Part shown: piece by piece, positions 35,071 through 43,842 of the stretch
How the letters are laid out: the number at the start of each line of letters is the position of its first letter
Numbering within the stretch: the stretch's first letter is position 1
Source: Janthinobacterium tructae
GTDB lineage: Bacteria; Pseudomonadota; Gammaproteobacteria; Burkholderiales; Burkholderiaceae_D
DNA length: 64,000 nt
NCBI RefSeq assembly: GCF_006517255.1
Contig: NZ_CP041185.1
Span: 992,001-1,056,000 of the forward strand
Reading direction: 5' to 3'
Program-made: the position numbers and the translations under genes
Notes under the pieces: model-generated
Database searches by the model: none
What the model was told of the DNA's origin: nothing
The model's input: the letters and a program-made list of their open reading frames with translations, nothing else

Positions 35071-35865
35071 ATGTTGGGAATGCAGCACCAAAATAATGAT
35101 TGTAAGCTTTGCGGAAGAGTTTGTAAAAATGGCGAAAAGCTTGCAAATTCTCACATCATTCCGAATTCTTTCTTTAGGAAATATCAAGGTGAAAAGAAGC
35201 CAGCTATCATATTGTCAAACACGAAAGGGGCATTCCCAAAGAGATCTCCTAACGGAATATATGATCCTACAATTTTATGTCTAAATTGTGAGGCAAAATA
35301 CTTTCAGGAGGTTGATGATTATGGAGCATGCATTCTATTGAACGAAACTTCATCATACTTTTCAGATGAAGTTAGCGTTACAGGACATAGATTTATACAG
35401 TCCGAGAAAGTTGATCAGATTCTATTGTTTCGTTTTTTTATTTCCGTCCTGTGGCGTGCATCCGTTTCGAAAGATCAATTTTTTAAAAGAGTGAAGCTAG
35501 GGCCATATGAAAAAGCAGCGGCGGAAGTTATTTTACATCCCGAATTAGAGGTACCAGTAACTTTCGGAGCCGTATTATCGATATGGGGCGGTTTAGCTGA
35601 CGAATATAACGGAATTATGATGGATCCGTTTCGTGAAAAGTGGGATGGGGTAAATGCATATCGCTTTTACTTTGGTCGATTTGTCGCATATATAAAGGTT
35701 GATCGTCTGGACTTCAATGGTGTTTTAGCAGGAAAAGGATTAGGTCAAAGCAGCCAACTTGTAGTAATTGAACGTGATATTTCCCAAAGTAAAGATGGTT
35801 TTGCAATGAAGCAAACGGCAATTGGGGCACTGCTCAATAAGTACAGGAACATTAAGCGGCGATAG
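35071..35865 (+). CDS. AT-rich HNH-like zinc-site protein
   Basis: A 264-residue protein with an N-terminal metal-site pattern: CKLCGRVCKNGEKLANSHIIPNSFF (C-x-x-C, then SHIIP) followed by ILCLNCEAKYFQ (a second C-x-x-C), the layout of HNH-like endonuclease or zinc-ribbon proteins. The remaining 180 residues are unrecognised. GC content is clearly lower than the surroundings, and its codon use (AAA, ATA, AGA) differs too, so recent acquisition is likely. AAGGG lies upstream of the ATG. A restriction-like or defence role is possible but not shown. Confidence 0.65.
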   Translation: MLGMQHQNNDCKLCGRVCKNGEKLANSHIIPNSFFRKYQGEKKPAIILSNTKGAFPKRSPNGIYDPTILCLNCEAKYFQEVDDYGACILLNETSSYFSDEVSVTGHRFIQSEKVDQILLFRFFISVLWRASVSKDQFFKRVKLGPYEKAAAEVILHPELEVPVTFGAVLSIWGGLADEYNGIMMDPFREKWDGVNAYRFYFGRFVAYIKVDRLDFNGVLAGKGLGQSSQLVVIERDISQSKDGFAMKQTAIGALLNKYRNIKRR

Positions 35866-36806
35866 CAACCTTGGAGTCAAGGTGTCATTAATGTCTTGGA
35901 TTGTTTGTTGATGTGAGAGCAAGGGAGGCAACATGAACATTAGTGCTGCCAAGCTGGGTTAGCAGAAAGCTGTGAAGGATGGGTAGTTCTCTTGCCTGTG
36001 CAAGCGAAGGTGGAGCCGCTTCGTAGGACAAAATTGTGTGGTGATTATTTTTTCACGGCGCCTCCGAATGCTCTTGGCCTATTGTTACCAATGTTTTCTT
36101 CCTCCTACCATTTTGTTATTTTGGGGTTTTGAGGGCGATCCAGTAGACGTAGCTACAGCGGGGGTGCTACGCTAAAGTGAACTTTTTAAGAATGTCAGAA
36201 GGATGGGGTACGATGCAACAAAAGTAGGTTCGTCCTCCGTCTCTAATTTTACATAATATAAATTATGCGAAGTTATGAATGAATTCGTCAAATGCCCCTT
36301 TTTGCAACTTGTACAATCGCAAATGCGATTTTAGCCCTTTGCGCGCCGCCTGGCGCCCGGACTTTTTCGTCATGGGTTCTCGCGCAGTCCCTTTGCGCTT
36401 CGATACGCTGGCCGGCTCCAGGCTGGCGCGCAGGATTCCCAGCGGTTGCTGCCGCGCGCTGCGCTGCGTGCCTGTCTCCCGGTGCACTGCGTGCCTGCTG
36501 GCCTGCAACGCCGCAGATCTGGCGCTTCCGTTCGGCTGCTCGTGTGGCCGCGCAACTTCGGCCGCGTTCTGCCACGGCTACCGTGTGTCGGCTTATTTGG
36601 CTGGCGACGTGCGCCAAACTGTCCATGCGGACCACTGCGATGGATTTGACCAGGCATTGGCGGCCAGGCATGGCTCAACGGACGCGGCGAGTTGACAGCA
36701 CAGTGCTTGCCGCACCAGATCTCTTTTGCCGGGCATGCCTTGACTTCCTCAACGATTTTCTCGGTGAAACACAATTATGAAATCAAGGGTTTACAGGCGA
36801 TTATGA
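35866..36806. other. 941-bp accessory gap, no confident gene
   Basis: The first 380 bp are AT-rich and non-coding, ending with the dif-like site. After it comes a GC-rich stretch (36290-36780) with overlapping frames on both strands (for example 36279-36695 plus and 36288-36671 minus), none with a recognisable fold or ribosome site. The right part runs into the truncated peptidase. It looks like decayed or junction DNA. Confidence 0.6.
36246..36273. other. dif-like XerCD recombination site
   Basis: A 28-bp site built as ATTTTACATAA, 6-bp centre TATAAA, TTATGCGAAGT. Against the E. coli dif (read on the same strand) the XerD arm differs at 1 of 11 bases, the centre at 1 of 6, and the XerC arm only in its outer bases. 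It may be the chromosomal dif, or the end of an element integrated by XerCD. The broken filamentous-phage-type Rep gene 1.5 kb away supports either. Confidence 0.68.
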
Positions 36807-37964
36807 AGGCAAAGTCTCAAGATATTTCGCGCCGGCATTACGGGACGCATCGCCTACCTGGCGCCCAATACCAGGCCCGATGCCAGCCAGGCGGGCAAGC
36901 TGGTGCTCGTCGAAATGCCTGAAGTGGCGTGGACGGGCCAGGTTTTCCACCAGAGGGCCGTGCACGTCCACGACCCGGAGCACGCCATGGGGCCGGACAC
37001 GCCGTATGCGCACCCGTTCCAGATGCTGGGGCCGTTCATTTCGCTGCTGGACAGCCTGCAGGCGGCCGGTGCGGCGAACGTGATCGTCATTCTCGATACG
37101 CCTTCCTTGGCGGCGGACGGCCTGTATGCGCCCTGCGACGGCGTGGTGCGCCAGTTGCCGGGCGTGTTTATCGACCGCGGCCGGGGCCTGCGCCTGCGCG
37201 ACCGCGTGCTGGCGGGCGCGGCGCCTGTCTTGCGGCTGACCATGGCGGCCACCGTGCGGCAGGTGCAGACGCGCAACCTGGTCGGCATCCTCCCCGGCAA
37301 GTCGGATGAATTGATGGTGCTGGCTAGCTACACGGATGGCACGAACGGGCTGGAAAACAATGGACCGAACGCCATCGTCGACATGGCTCAGTACCTGGCG
37401 CGCCTGCCGCAGGACAGCTTGCCGCGCAGCGTCATGCTGCTGCTGACGGGCGGTCATCTCGCGGGCGGCGCGGGCATCGCGCAATTTATGGATCGCCACA
37501 AGGACGATGGCTTGACGCAGCGCATGGCCGCGATGCTCGGCATCGGGCAACTGGGCGCGCTGGAAGTGCTGCCCGACAGCAACGGCTACTTGCATCTCAC
37601 GGGCAGGTCCGAGCCGGCCGCCCTGTTTTCACCGCGCACGCCTGTCCTGAGGGCGGCATCCTACGCCATGCTCAGGCAGGCCGGCGTGGCCCCCGCGTTC
37701 GTGCTGCCGCCTGCCAATACCGGCGGCGATGGCAGTGCGCAGGGGGCCGCCTGGCCCGTTGCAGGCCAGACGTTCCGGGCTGCGCAACGTCTACCCACGC
37801 TAAATTATGTCAAGGCGCCGACCTATCAGCTCAGCTATGGCATCGGCACGGTGACCCAGATGGACTACCGGCTGATGCAGCGCGAAACCGTGGCATTGAC
37901 GCAGATGCTGCTGCAGCTGTCGCGCGTGCCGTATGCCGATTTGCGCAAGGAGACAGCGCCGTAG
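36807..37964 (+). pseudogene. 5'-truncated M28-like peptidase with PA-like insert
   Basis: The frame is open from 36807 (stop at 36804-36806) and family-like sequence is already present there (AGITGRIAYLAPNT), but the first usable start is GTG 36903. The upstream catalytic part and any signal peptide are missing. The retained part includes a PA-like region and the M28-type VLPGKSDELMVLASYTDGTNGLENNGP segment, in which usual zinc-ligand His is replaced by Tyr. It is probably non-functional; a breakpoint lies near 36807. Confidence 0.6.
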
Positions 37965-38210
37965 CCGTCGCGAGAGTACTCCGCCCTTCCCCGCCCTGCT
38001 CCCGGCGCTCTTCCGTACACCATACCAGCACACGGGCAAACAGACACTGGTATGGCCCGCATCGCCCATCCTCTGGGACAAGACTTCGACTGGTATTGTG
38101 ATCTTGCGCAAAGAATAAAACCAGTTGACTACCATTTGCAATGCTTGCACTCTGAAACAGCGGACGGTGTCCAGCCGCCCGACCATGATAAAAACATACA
38201 AGGAGATGCG

Positions 38211-39575
38211 ATGCACCGGACAGTCATGAATAGCCTCATCATTACCCTCTTCGGCGGGACCCTGGCCGCCTGCGGCGGCGGCAGTGACGGCGCCAGCGGG
38301 GGCGCGAGCCAACTGTTGGCCGGCGCCGCCGAAGCGGTGGCCTGCTACACGCCGTGGAACAGTGGCACCGCCTACAACGGCGGCGGCCAGGCCAGCTACA
38401 ACAACGTCAATTACACGGCCAACTGGTGGACGCAAGGCAATAATCCAGCGACCAGCAGCGGCGGTGCCGGCAGCGGCCAGCCCTGGACGGTGGTGGGAGA
38501 CTGCGGCACGCCGACACCAACACCAACGCCTACCCCAACTCCTACGCCGACTCCCACCCCGACGCCGACACCCACTCCTACCCCGACACCTACCCCGACT
38601 CCGACGCCTACTCCGACACCAACGCCCACCGGCCTGGCGAAGCACGCGCTGATCGGCTACTGGCACAACTTCACCAATCCCAGCGGCGCCACCTACCCAA
38701 TCAGCCAGGTCAGCGACGACTGGGATGTGATCGTCGTCTCGTTCGGCGACAATGCGGGCGGCGGTAATGTCAGCCTGACCATCGATCCGGGCGCGGGCAC
38801 GGAAGCGCAGTTCATCGCCGATGTGGCCGCCAAGCGGGCCAAGGGCAAGAAAGTCATCCTGTCGCTGGGCGGGCAAAACGGTTCCGTTTCCGTCGGCAAC
38901 ACGGCCGAAGCGACGAATTTTACGAACAGCCTATACGCCATCATCACCAAGTATGGCTTCGACGGCATCGACCTGGACCTGGAAAATGGCGTGGCGCAAG
39001 GCGCGGCCATCCAGACCTATCTGCCGATCGCCGTGAAAAACCTGAAAACCAAGGTCGGCAGCAGCTTTTATCTGTCGATGGCGCCGGAATGGGTGTATGT
39101 GGAAGGGGGATATACGAGCTACGGCAGCATCTGGGGCGCCTACATTCCCATTATCAATGCCTTGCGCAGCGAGCTGACGGTGCTGCACCCGCAGTACTAC
39201 AACAATGGCGACATCTACACACCGTATGCCACGGGCGCCATCAAGGCCGGTTCGGCCGACCAACTGGTGGCCACGGCGCGCATGCTGATCGAAGGTTTTA
39301 ACTATGGCGGCAACACCTTCGCCGGCCTGCGTCCGGACCAGGTGGGCTTCGGCGTGCCGTCCGGCCGCAGCTCGGCCGGCTCGGGTTTTACGACGAATGC
39401 CGACGTCAGCAACGCCCTGAATTGCCTGACGCGTCTGCTCAATTGCGGCACCATCAAGCCGCTGCAGGCGTATCCGGACTTCCGCGGCGTGATGACGTGG
39501 TCGATCAACTGGGACCGCCACGACAACTATAATTTCTCCGTGCCGACCAAGAATGTGCTGAAGACCCTGCCGTAA
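38211..39575 (+). CDS. GH18 chitinase lipoprotein with CBM and PT linker
   Basis: A 454-residue lipoprotein (lipobox LAACGGGS). A carbohydrate-binding module of CBM5/12 type follows (YTPWNSGTAYNGGGQASYN), then a Thr-Pro repeat linker (about residues 100-142) and a GH18 domain with the catalytic pattern D-x-x-D-x-D-x-E in FDGIDLDLEN. It hydrolyses chitin at or outside the cell surface. Start fixed by AGGAG at 38201. Chitin use is common in Janthinobacterium-like soil bacteria. Confidence 0.93.
   Translation: MHRTVMNSLIITLFGGTLAACGGGSDGASGGASQLLAGAAEAVACYTPWNSGTAYNGGGQASYNNVNYTANWWTQGNNPATSSGGAGSGQPWTVVGDCGTPTPTPTPTPTPTPTPTPTPTPTPTPTPTPTPTPTPTPTPTGLAKHALIGYWHNFTNPSGATYPISQVSDDWDVIVVSFGDNAGGGNVSLTIDPGAGTEAQFIADVAAKRAKGKKVILSLGGQNGSVSVGNTAEATNFTNSLYAIITKYGFDGIDLDLENGVAQGAAIQTYLPIAVKNLKTKVGSSFYLSMAPEWVYVEGGYTSYGSIWGAYIPIINALRSELTVLHPQYYNNGDIYTPYATGAIKAGSADQLVATARMLIEGFNYGGNTFAGLRPDQVGFGVPSGRSSAGSGFTTNADVSNALNCLTRLLNCGTIKPLQAYPDFRGVMTWSINWDRHDNYNFSVPTKNVLKTLP
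38508..38630 (+). repeat. in-frame Thr-Pro dipeptide repeat
   Basis: About 20 copies of a 6-base unit (variants of ACNCCN) encode the Thr-Pro linker between the binding module and the GH18 domain of the chitinase. Synonymous third positions differ between units, so it is selected as protein linker rather than being a simple slipped repeat. Confidence 0.9.
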
Positions 39576-39611
39576 GCGCCTTGGTCCGACTGCGCATGGG
39601 AGCCGCGATGC

Positions 39612-40196
39612 TCACATGTGCAGCAGCGCCGCGCCCAGTACGCGCATCTGCAGTGCTATGCCCTGGCGCAACGCCTCCCCTCCCCCTTGCGTGTGCTTGA
39701 TGCCATCCATGCTGGCCACCAGCAGGGCGGCCACTTGCGCGGCAGTCGCATCCACCCGCCGCAGCGCGATATCGCCCGCCGCTTCGGCCTGTTCCAGCGC
39801 CCCGGCCAATGACGCCACCAAGCTTGCCCGCGCGCTCAAGGTGATGTCGGCAGCCAGGGTCATGTTGACATCGAACAATTCCTGTCCATGCGCGCTGGCT
39901 GAAATGTCCGCCATCAAGCCTTGCTGGAAGGCCAGCAGCGCCGTTTCGATGCGCGTGAACACGGGAACGGACTGGGCCAGCGCCGCCGCCACTTGCGCCA
40001 TGACGCTGGCATGCGCCCGTTCGGAGCCGGCGCGGAACACGTCTTCCTTGTTCTTGAAGTGCAGGTACAGCGCGGCGCGCGACATATCGGCCGCCTGCGC
40101 GATGTCGAGCATGGACGTCTTGCGGTAGCCGTAACGGCAAAACACGGCCAGCGCCGCATCGAGTATCCGCTGGGTTTTCAGGGTGTGGAGTGACAT
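39612..40196 (-). CDS. TetR-family repressor
   Basis: A 194-residue regulator with the TetR helix-turn-helix RILDAALAVFCRYGYRKTSMLDIAQAADMSRAALYLHFKNKEDVF. The ligand-binding part is not assignable. It is divergent from the NTF2-like gene (40285). A perfect 10-bp palindrome (40202-40235) covers the shared promoter region, the expected operator. Confidence 0.92.
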   Translation of the reverse strand: MSLHTLKTQRILDAALAVFCRYGYRKTSMLDIAQAADMSRAALYLHFKNKEDVFRAGSERAHASVMAQVAAALAQSVPVFTRIETALLAFQQGLMADISASAHGQELFDVNMTLAADITLSARASLVASLAGALEQAEAAGDIALRRVDATAAQVAALLVASMDGIKHTQGGGEALRQGIALQMRVLGAALLHM

Positions 40197-40201
40197 GCTG
40201 G

Positions 40202-40235
40202 CATATTGACACTATGGATATATAATGTCAATATG
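40202..40235. promoter_or_regulatory. TetR operator palindrome
   Basis: CATATTGACA-N14-TGTCAATATG is perfect over 10-bp arms and lies between the divergent TetR and NTF2-like genes. It overlaps likely promoter elements (TTGACA and TATAAT-like TATATAATG) in both directions. Confidence 0.82.
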
Positions 40236-40284
40236 ACTTTTAGACAAATTACGTCAAAGTGTCTAATTTGCGGAGGATAGCAGC

Positions 40285-40683
40285 ATGGAAGAACTGGACC
40301 CTGGCCGCCAGGCGGCCTTGCAGGAAGAATTGCGCGACATCGAACGCAGCCGCCTGCGCGCGCTGGTCGATGGCGACCTGGTAGTGGCGCGCAGCTTGCA
40401 CGCCGATGATTTTCAGCTGGTCACGCCCATCGGCAGCATGCTGTCCCGGGAAGAATATCTGGGCGCCATCGCGGCAGGCCACATGCGCTATCTGAGCTGG
40501 GAACCGGGCGAGATCGCGGTGCGCCTGCATGACGACGCGGCTGTCCTGCGCTATCAGGCCCAGCTTGAAATCAATTTCGGCGGCCAGGCCGTGCCCCGGT
40601 CGCGCTACTGGCATATCGATAGCTATGAACGGCGCGATGGACGCTGGCAAGCCGTCTGGTCGCAGGCGACGGCGATACGCTGA
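40285..40683 (+). CDS. NTF2-like (DUF4440) protein
   Basis: A 132-residue cone-fold protein: RLRALVDGDLVVARSLHADDFQLVTPIGSMLSREEYLGAI, ending RYWHIDSYERRDGRWQAVWSQATAIR. SnoaL/DUF4440 proteins bind small hydrophobic molecules or act as isomerases; the substrate is unknown. It is likely controlled by the adjacent TetR. Confidence 0.85.
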   Translation: MEELDPGRQAALQEELRDIERSRLRALVDGDLVVARSLHADDFQLVTPIGSMLSREEYLGAIAAGHMRYLSWEPGEIAVRLHDDAAVLRYQAQLEINFGGQAVPRSRYWHIDSYERRDGRWQAVWSQATAIR

Positions 40684-40735
40684 CGGCGGTGGCTGCAGAT
40701 GGATGCGTCGGCAGTAGGGGCAATTGATTTTTCTC

Positions 40736-40760
40736 AATCCATAGTTTCAATCTATGGATT
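40736..40760. terminator. hairpin after the NTF2-like gene
   Basis: AATCCATAG-N7-CTATGGATT forms a perfect 9-bp stem in the intergenic AT-rich stretch. No adjacent U-tract; it may end the upstream transcript. Confidence 0.5.
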
Positions 40761-40785
40761 CAGTTAAAATATATTACTTCCTTTT

Positions 40786-40804
40786 GTAAATGAGAATCGT
40801 TACT
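40786..40804. promoter_or_regulatory. possible Fur-like box
   Basis: The 19 bp starting GTAAATGAGAATCGTTACT match the Fur consensus at about 13 of 19 positions (core AATGA-N-AATCNTTA). It is directly upstream of the DUF2061 gene. This is a single degenerate match in an AT-rich region, so it is weak evidence. Confidence 0.35.
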
Positions 40805-40847
40805 ATCTAAATCAAGGATAAGCGAATTCAACAGAAAGGAGCCTCCC

Positions 40848-41270
40848 TTGTTCACCGCCATCAAAACATTCAGCCAGGTCTGCACGCACATGTCGATCGC
40901 CTTCGGCCTCGCCTATTTGCTGACGGGGTCGCTCGCGCTCGGTGGCTTGGCCGCCATCATCGAACCGATCATCAATGTGGGCTTACTGCCATGGCATGAA
41001 AAAGCCTGGCACGCGATCCGCCGCCGCCATGCCGCCAGCCGCCTGGGCTTTGCCGCCCTGGCCGGCGAAAAGCTGAGCCAGACGGCCCTGCACATGGGCG
41101 TGGCCTTCAGCGTCATGTACTGGGCCACCGGTTCCATGGCCTTCGGCGGCTTGCTGGCCGTGGTCGAGCCGATCTGCAACGTGATCGTCCTGCCCTTCCA
41201 CGACCGGCTGTGGGAAAAAGTCCGCTTGCGCCTGGAAAACCGGGGCGCGGCCCGCCTCGCCGCGCTGTAG
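40848..41270 (+). CDS. tandem DUF2061 membrane protein
   Basis: A 140-residue protein with two homologous halves, each containing AFGLAYLLTGSLALGGLAAIIEPIINV-like helices (second: AFSVMYWATGSMAFGGLLAVVEPICNV) followed by an amphipathic WHEKAWHAI/HDRLWEKV segment. The start is TTG 40848 with AAAGGAG upstream. DUF2061 is an uncharacterised membrane family; the duplication gives four helices. A Fur-like box precedes it. Confidence 0.8.
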   Translation: MFTAIKTFSQVCTHMSIAFGLAYLLTGSLALGGLAAIIEPIINVGLLPWHEKAWHAIRRRHAASRLGFAALAGEKLSQTALHMGVAFSVMYWATGSMAFGGLLAVVEPICNVIVLPFHDRLWEKVRLRLENRGAARLAAL

Positions 41271-41284
41271 GCCTCCTCCTCTTC

Positions 41285-42721
41285 TTAATTACCTGCCCAC
41301 ACGGGCGGCCGCCTTGGAAGCCACGGCGCCGCCCGCTCCAGCTGCCCTGCCAGGCGCAGCAGCGTTCCATCCTGAGCATAGCCCGCCATGAACTGCATGC
41401 CGATCGGCAACCCTTCATTGGACATGGCCAGCGGCACGGACATGGCCGGCAAGCCCGCCACGTTTGCCAGCGGCGTGTAGGGCGAGTGCTCGAACAGGCG
41501 CGCCGTCCAGCCCGGCCCATCAAGCTGTGTCTCGTCTTTGCCATAACGGCCAAGTTGCCATGGCACATCCGGCATGGTGGGTGTCAGCAAGCAGTCGTAC
41601 TGCTCAAACAGGGCGCCGGCGTGACGTGTAACGGTATTGCGCACGTCGAGGGCGGCGACGAAATCGACGGCCGACACCGTCTGTCCGTACTGGTAGCAGG
41701 CCAGGGTGGCCGCTTCCAGGGTGTCCAGCGACGCGGCGCGCCCGCTTTCCTGCGCCAGGGCCGCTATCCACGGCACCAGGTTGGCGCACCAGATGCCGGC
41801 ATTGGCGTGCACGAAGGCTTGCCATGACACGCCCAGCGCGGGTGCTGCTTCTTCCACGTGGTGGCCCAGGCTTTCCAGCAGGCGCACGGTGTCTTGCAGC
41901 GCGATATCGACAGCAGGCACGGGTCGGGCGCCATTGGGAGCCATCCGCTGTACGCCGATGCGCAACTTGCCCGGCGCCACGTCGACCTGCGACAGCCAGG
42001 TGAAATTGGGCGCATGCGTCACATAGGGTTCACCTGCCATTACACCCTGCACGCAGTCGAGCAAGGCGGCGCTGTCGCGCACGGTGCGGCTCACGCCCAG
42101 TTGCACGCCCAGGCCGCTGAAGATTTCGTCCATGGCGGGGCCATTCGAGACCCGGCCCCGGCTCGGTTTCAAGCCGAACAGGCCTGTCGAGGCGGCTGGC
42201 ACGCGGATGGAACCGGCCGCGTCCGTCGCATGCGCCAGGGGCACGATGCCGGCCGCCACGGCCGCCGCCGCGCCGCCGCTGGAGCCGCCCGCGCTCACGC
42301 TGACGTTCCACGGGTTGCGCGTGGCGCCATATAGAACGGGTTCCGTGGTGGTGGCAAAGGCCATTTCCGGCGTGCTGGTGCGGCCAAACGTGAGCAGGCC
42401 AGCTGCGCGGAACTGCGTCATCAGGTGGGAATCAAGCGTAGCGACATGCCCGGCGCCCAGGCGGCTGCCCGCTTCGCTGCGCTGGCCCGCCATGGTGACG
42501 GCCACGTCCTTGATCAGAAACGGTACGCCGGCGAACGGCGCCGTATGGTCCAGGGTGGAAAAATCGGCCGGCCACAGCTCGACTACGGCATTGATCTGCG
42601 GGTTGACGGCGGCGCAGGCGCGCAAGGCGGCGTCGTGCAGTTCGGCCGCCGATACGGCGCCAGTGCGCAGCAGCTGGGCCAGTCCCAAGCCATCAAAGCT
42701 CGTATATTCATGCAGTTGCAT
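41285..42721 (-). CDS. amidase (AS family)
   Basis: A 478-residue amidase-signature enzyme. The triad regions are PFLIKDVAVT (Lys), SVSAGGSSGGAAAAVAAG (Ser with the Gly/Ser-rich signature) and ATDAAGSIRVPA (Ser nucleophile). It hydrolyses a carboxamide; related names are AtzF, 6-aminohexanoate hydrolase or Glu-tRNA amidotransferase A homologues. It is divergent from a LysR regulator 101 bp away. Confidence 0.93.
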   Translation of the reverse strand: MQLHEYTSFDGLGLAQLLRTGAVSAAELHDAALRACAAVNPQINAVVELWPADFSTLDHTAPFAGVPFLIKDVAVTMAGQRSEAGSRLGAGHVATLDSHLMTQFRAAGLLTFGRTSTPEMAFATTTEPVLYGATRNPWNVSVSAGGSSGGAAAAVAAGIVPLAHATDAAGSIRVPAASTGLFGLKPSRGRVSNGPAMDEIFSGLGVQLGVSRTVRDSAALLDCVQGVMAGEPYVTHAPNFTWLSQVDVAPGKLRIGVQRMAPNGARPVPAVDIALQDTVRLLESLGHHVEEAAPALGVSWQAFVHANAGIWCANLVPWIAALAQESGRAASLDTLEAATLACYQYGQTVSAVDFVAALDVRNTVTRHAGALFEQYDCLLTPTMPDVPWQLGRYGKDETQLDGPGWTARLFEHSPYTPLANVAGLPAMSVPLAMSNEGLPIGMQFMAGYAQDGTLLRLAGQLERAAPWLPRRPPVWAGN

Positions 42722-42822
42722 CAGTTATCTCCTGTAAAAGGTGAAGAGTGAAAGTCACAGGAACAACTGTAGGGCTTGCGCTATCATAGTAGAAATGAAT
42801 AGTTGATATACTAGGTATAGCC

Positions 42823-43746
42823 ATGAACAATTTGCACAAGCTGGACTTGAACCTGCTGTTGACCCTGAACGCGCTGTTGATTGAACGCAACGTCACGCGG
42901 GCGGCGGCGCGGCTGCACCTGAGCCAGCCTTCCGTCAGCGTGCAATTGGGCAAGCTGCGCACGGCCTTCGACGATCCGCTGCTCTTGCCCGGTCCGCGCG
43001 GCATGCTGCCCACGGCCCGCGCGCTGGCGCTGTTTGCACCCTTGCAAGCCGTGCTGGTCCAGCTGGAGCAAGTCTTGCAGCCGGAATCGGCCTTCGATCC
43101 GGCCACGGCCGAAGTGCGCTGGAATCTGGCGGCGGCCGATGCCACCGAGTATGCGATTTTGCTGCCCCTGCTGGCATCCCTGCGCGCGCAGGCGCCCTTG
43201 TCGCGCATGGCCGTGTTCGAAGCCGTGCCGGCGCGCATGGCGCATGACCTGGAAAGCGGCCAGGTCGACCTGGGCTTTTTGGCGCAGGAAGAGGCGCCGC
43301 CTGGTTTACGCCACCGTACCCTGTTTACCGAGCATTACGTGCTGGCGGGCCGGCGCGACCACCCGCTGCTGCAGGCGGCGCCCGACCTCGACCAGTTTTG
43401 CGCGCTGGAATTCATCGTCGTCTCGCCAAACGGCGGCGGTTTCCGCAGCAATGTCGACACGGCACTGGAACAGCTGGGCCGCGCACGCAAGGTGGCGCTG
43501 TCCGTGCCGCATTTCCTGATCGTCCCGCCCTTGCTGGCAGCGTCCGACATGGTGGCCCTGCTGCCGTCGCGCCTGCTGAAGAATGCGCTGGGCGCGCTGC
43601 GCACATGGGAGCCTCCCGTCACCTTGCCCGACTACGAAATGGCCATGGTCTGGCACGAGCGCATGCACCTGGACGCGGCGCACCGCTGGCTGCGCGAACG
43701 CATCATGGCCAGCTTGCAGACTGCCGTACACGACTTTCCCATGTAA
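42823..43746 (+). CDS. LysR-type transcriptional regulator
   Basis: A 307-residue LTTR: NLLLTLNALLIERNVTRAAARLHLSQPSVSVQLGKLR is the N-terminal helix-turn-helix, followed by the periplasmic-binding-fold effector domain. It is divergent from the amidase and convergent into the five-heme cytochrome unit. A palindrome ACTAGG-N8-CCTAGT sits right after its stop and a half-site just before its start, so it may control both neighbours. Confidence 0.9.
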   Translation: MNNLHKLDLNLLLTLNALLIERNVTRAAARLHLSQPSVSVQLGKLRTAFDDPLLLPGPRGMLPTARALALFAPLQAVLVQLEQVLQPESAFDPATAEVRWNLAAADATEYAILLPLLASLRAQAPLSRMAVFEAVPARMAHDLESGQVDLGFLAQEEAPPGLRHRTLFTEHYVLAGRRDHPLLQAAPDLDQFCALEFIVVSPNGGGFRSNVDTALEQLGRARKVALSVPHFLIVPPLLAASDMVALLPSRLLKNALGALRTWEPPVTLPDYEMAMVWHERMHLDAAHRWLRERIMASLQTAVHDFPM

Positions 43747-43749
43747 AAC

Positions 43750-43769
43750 ACTAGGGAAGATTACCTAGT
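43750..43769. promoter_or_regulatory. ACTAGG palindrome, possible LysR site
   Basis: ACTAGG-N8-CCTAGT follows the LysR stop codon and precedes the cytochrome operon. A matching half-site ACTAGGT occurs at 42810-42816, seven bases before the LysR start. The pairing suggests one regulator acts at both ends of its gene (inference). Confidence 0.4.
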
Positions 43770-43842
43770 TATTCGAAAGAAATTCCCAATTTTCAGCGTG
43801 GTGACGACTGCGTAAGCTTGGCCCCAATAATAAAGGGTCACC

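Noticed and set aside
36279..36695. Overlapping frames on both strands in GC-rich patch
   Set aside because: None has a start signal or motif, and they interrupt each other; GC-rich DNA produces long chance frames here.
38508..38630. Tandem repeat as a possible CRISPR or satellite
   Set aside because: Six-base units are in frame inside a chitinase and encode a Thr-Pro linker, with no spacers.
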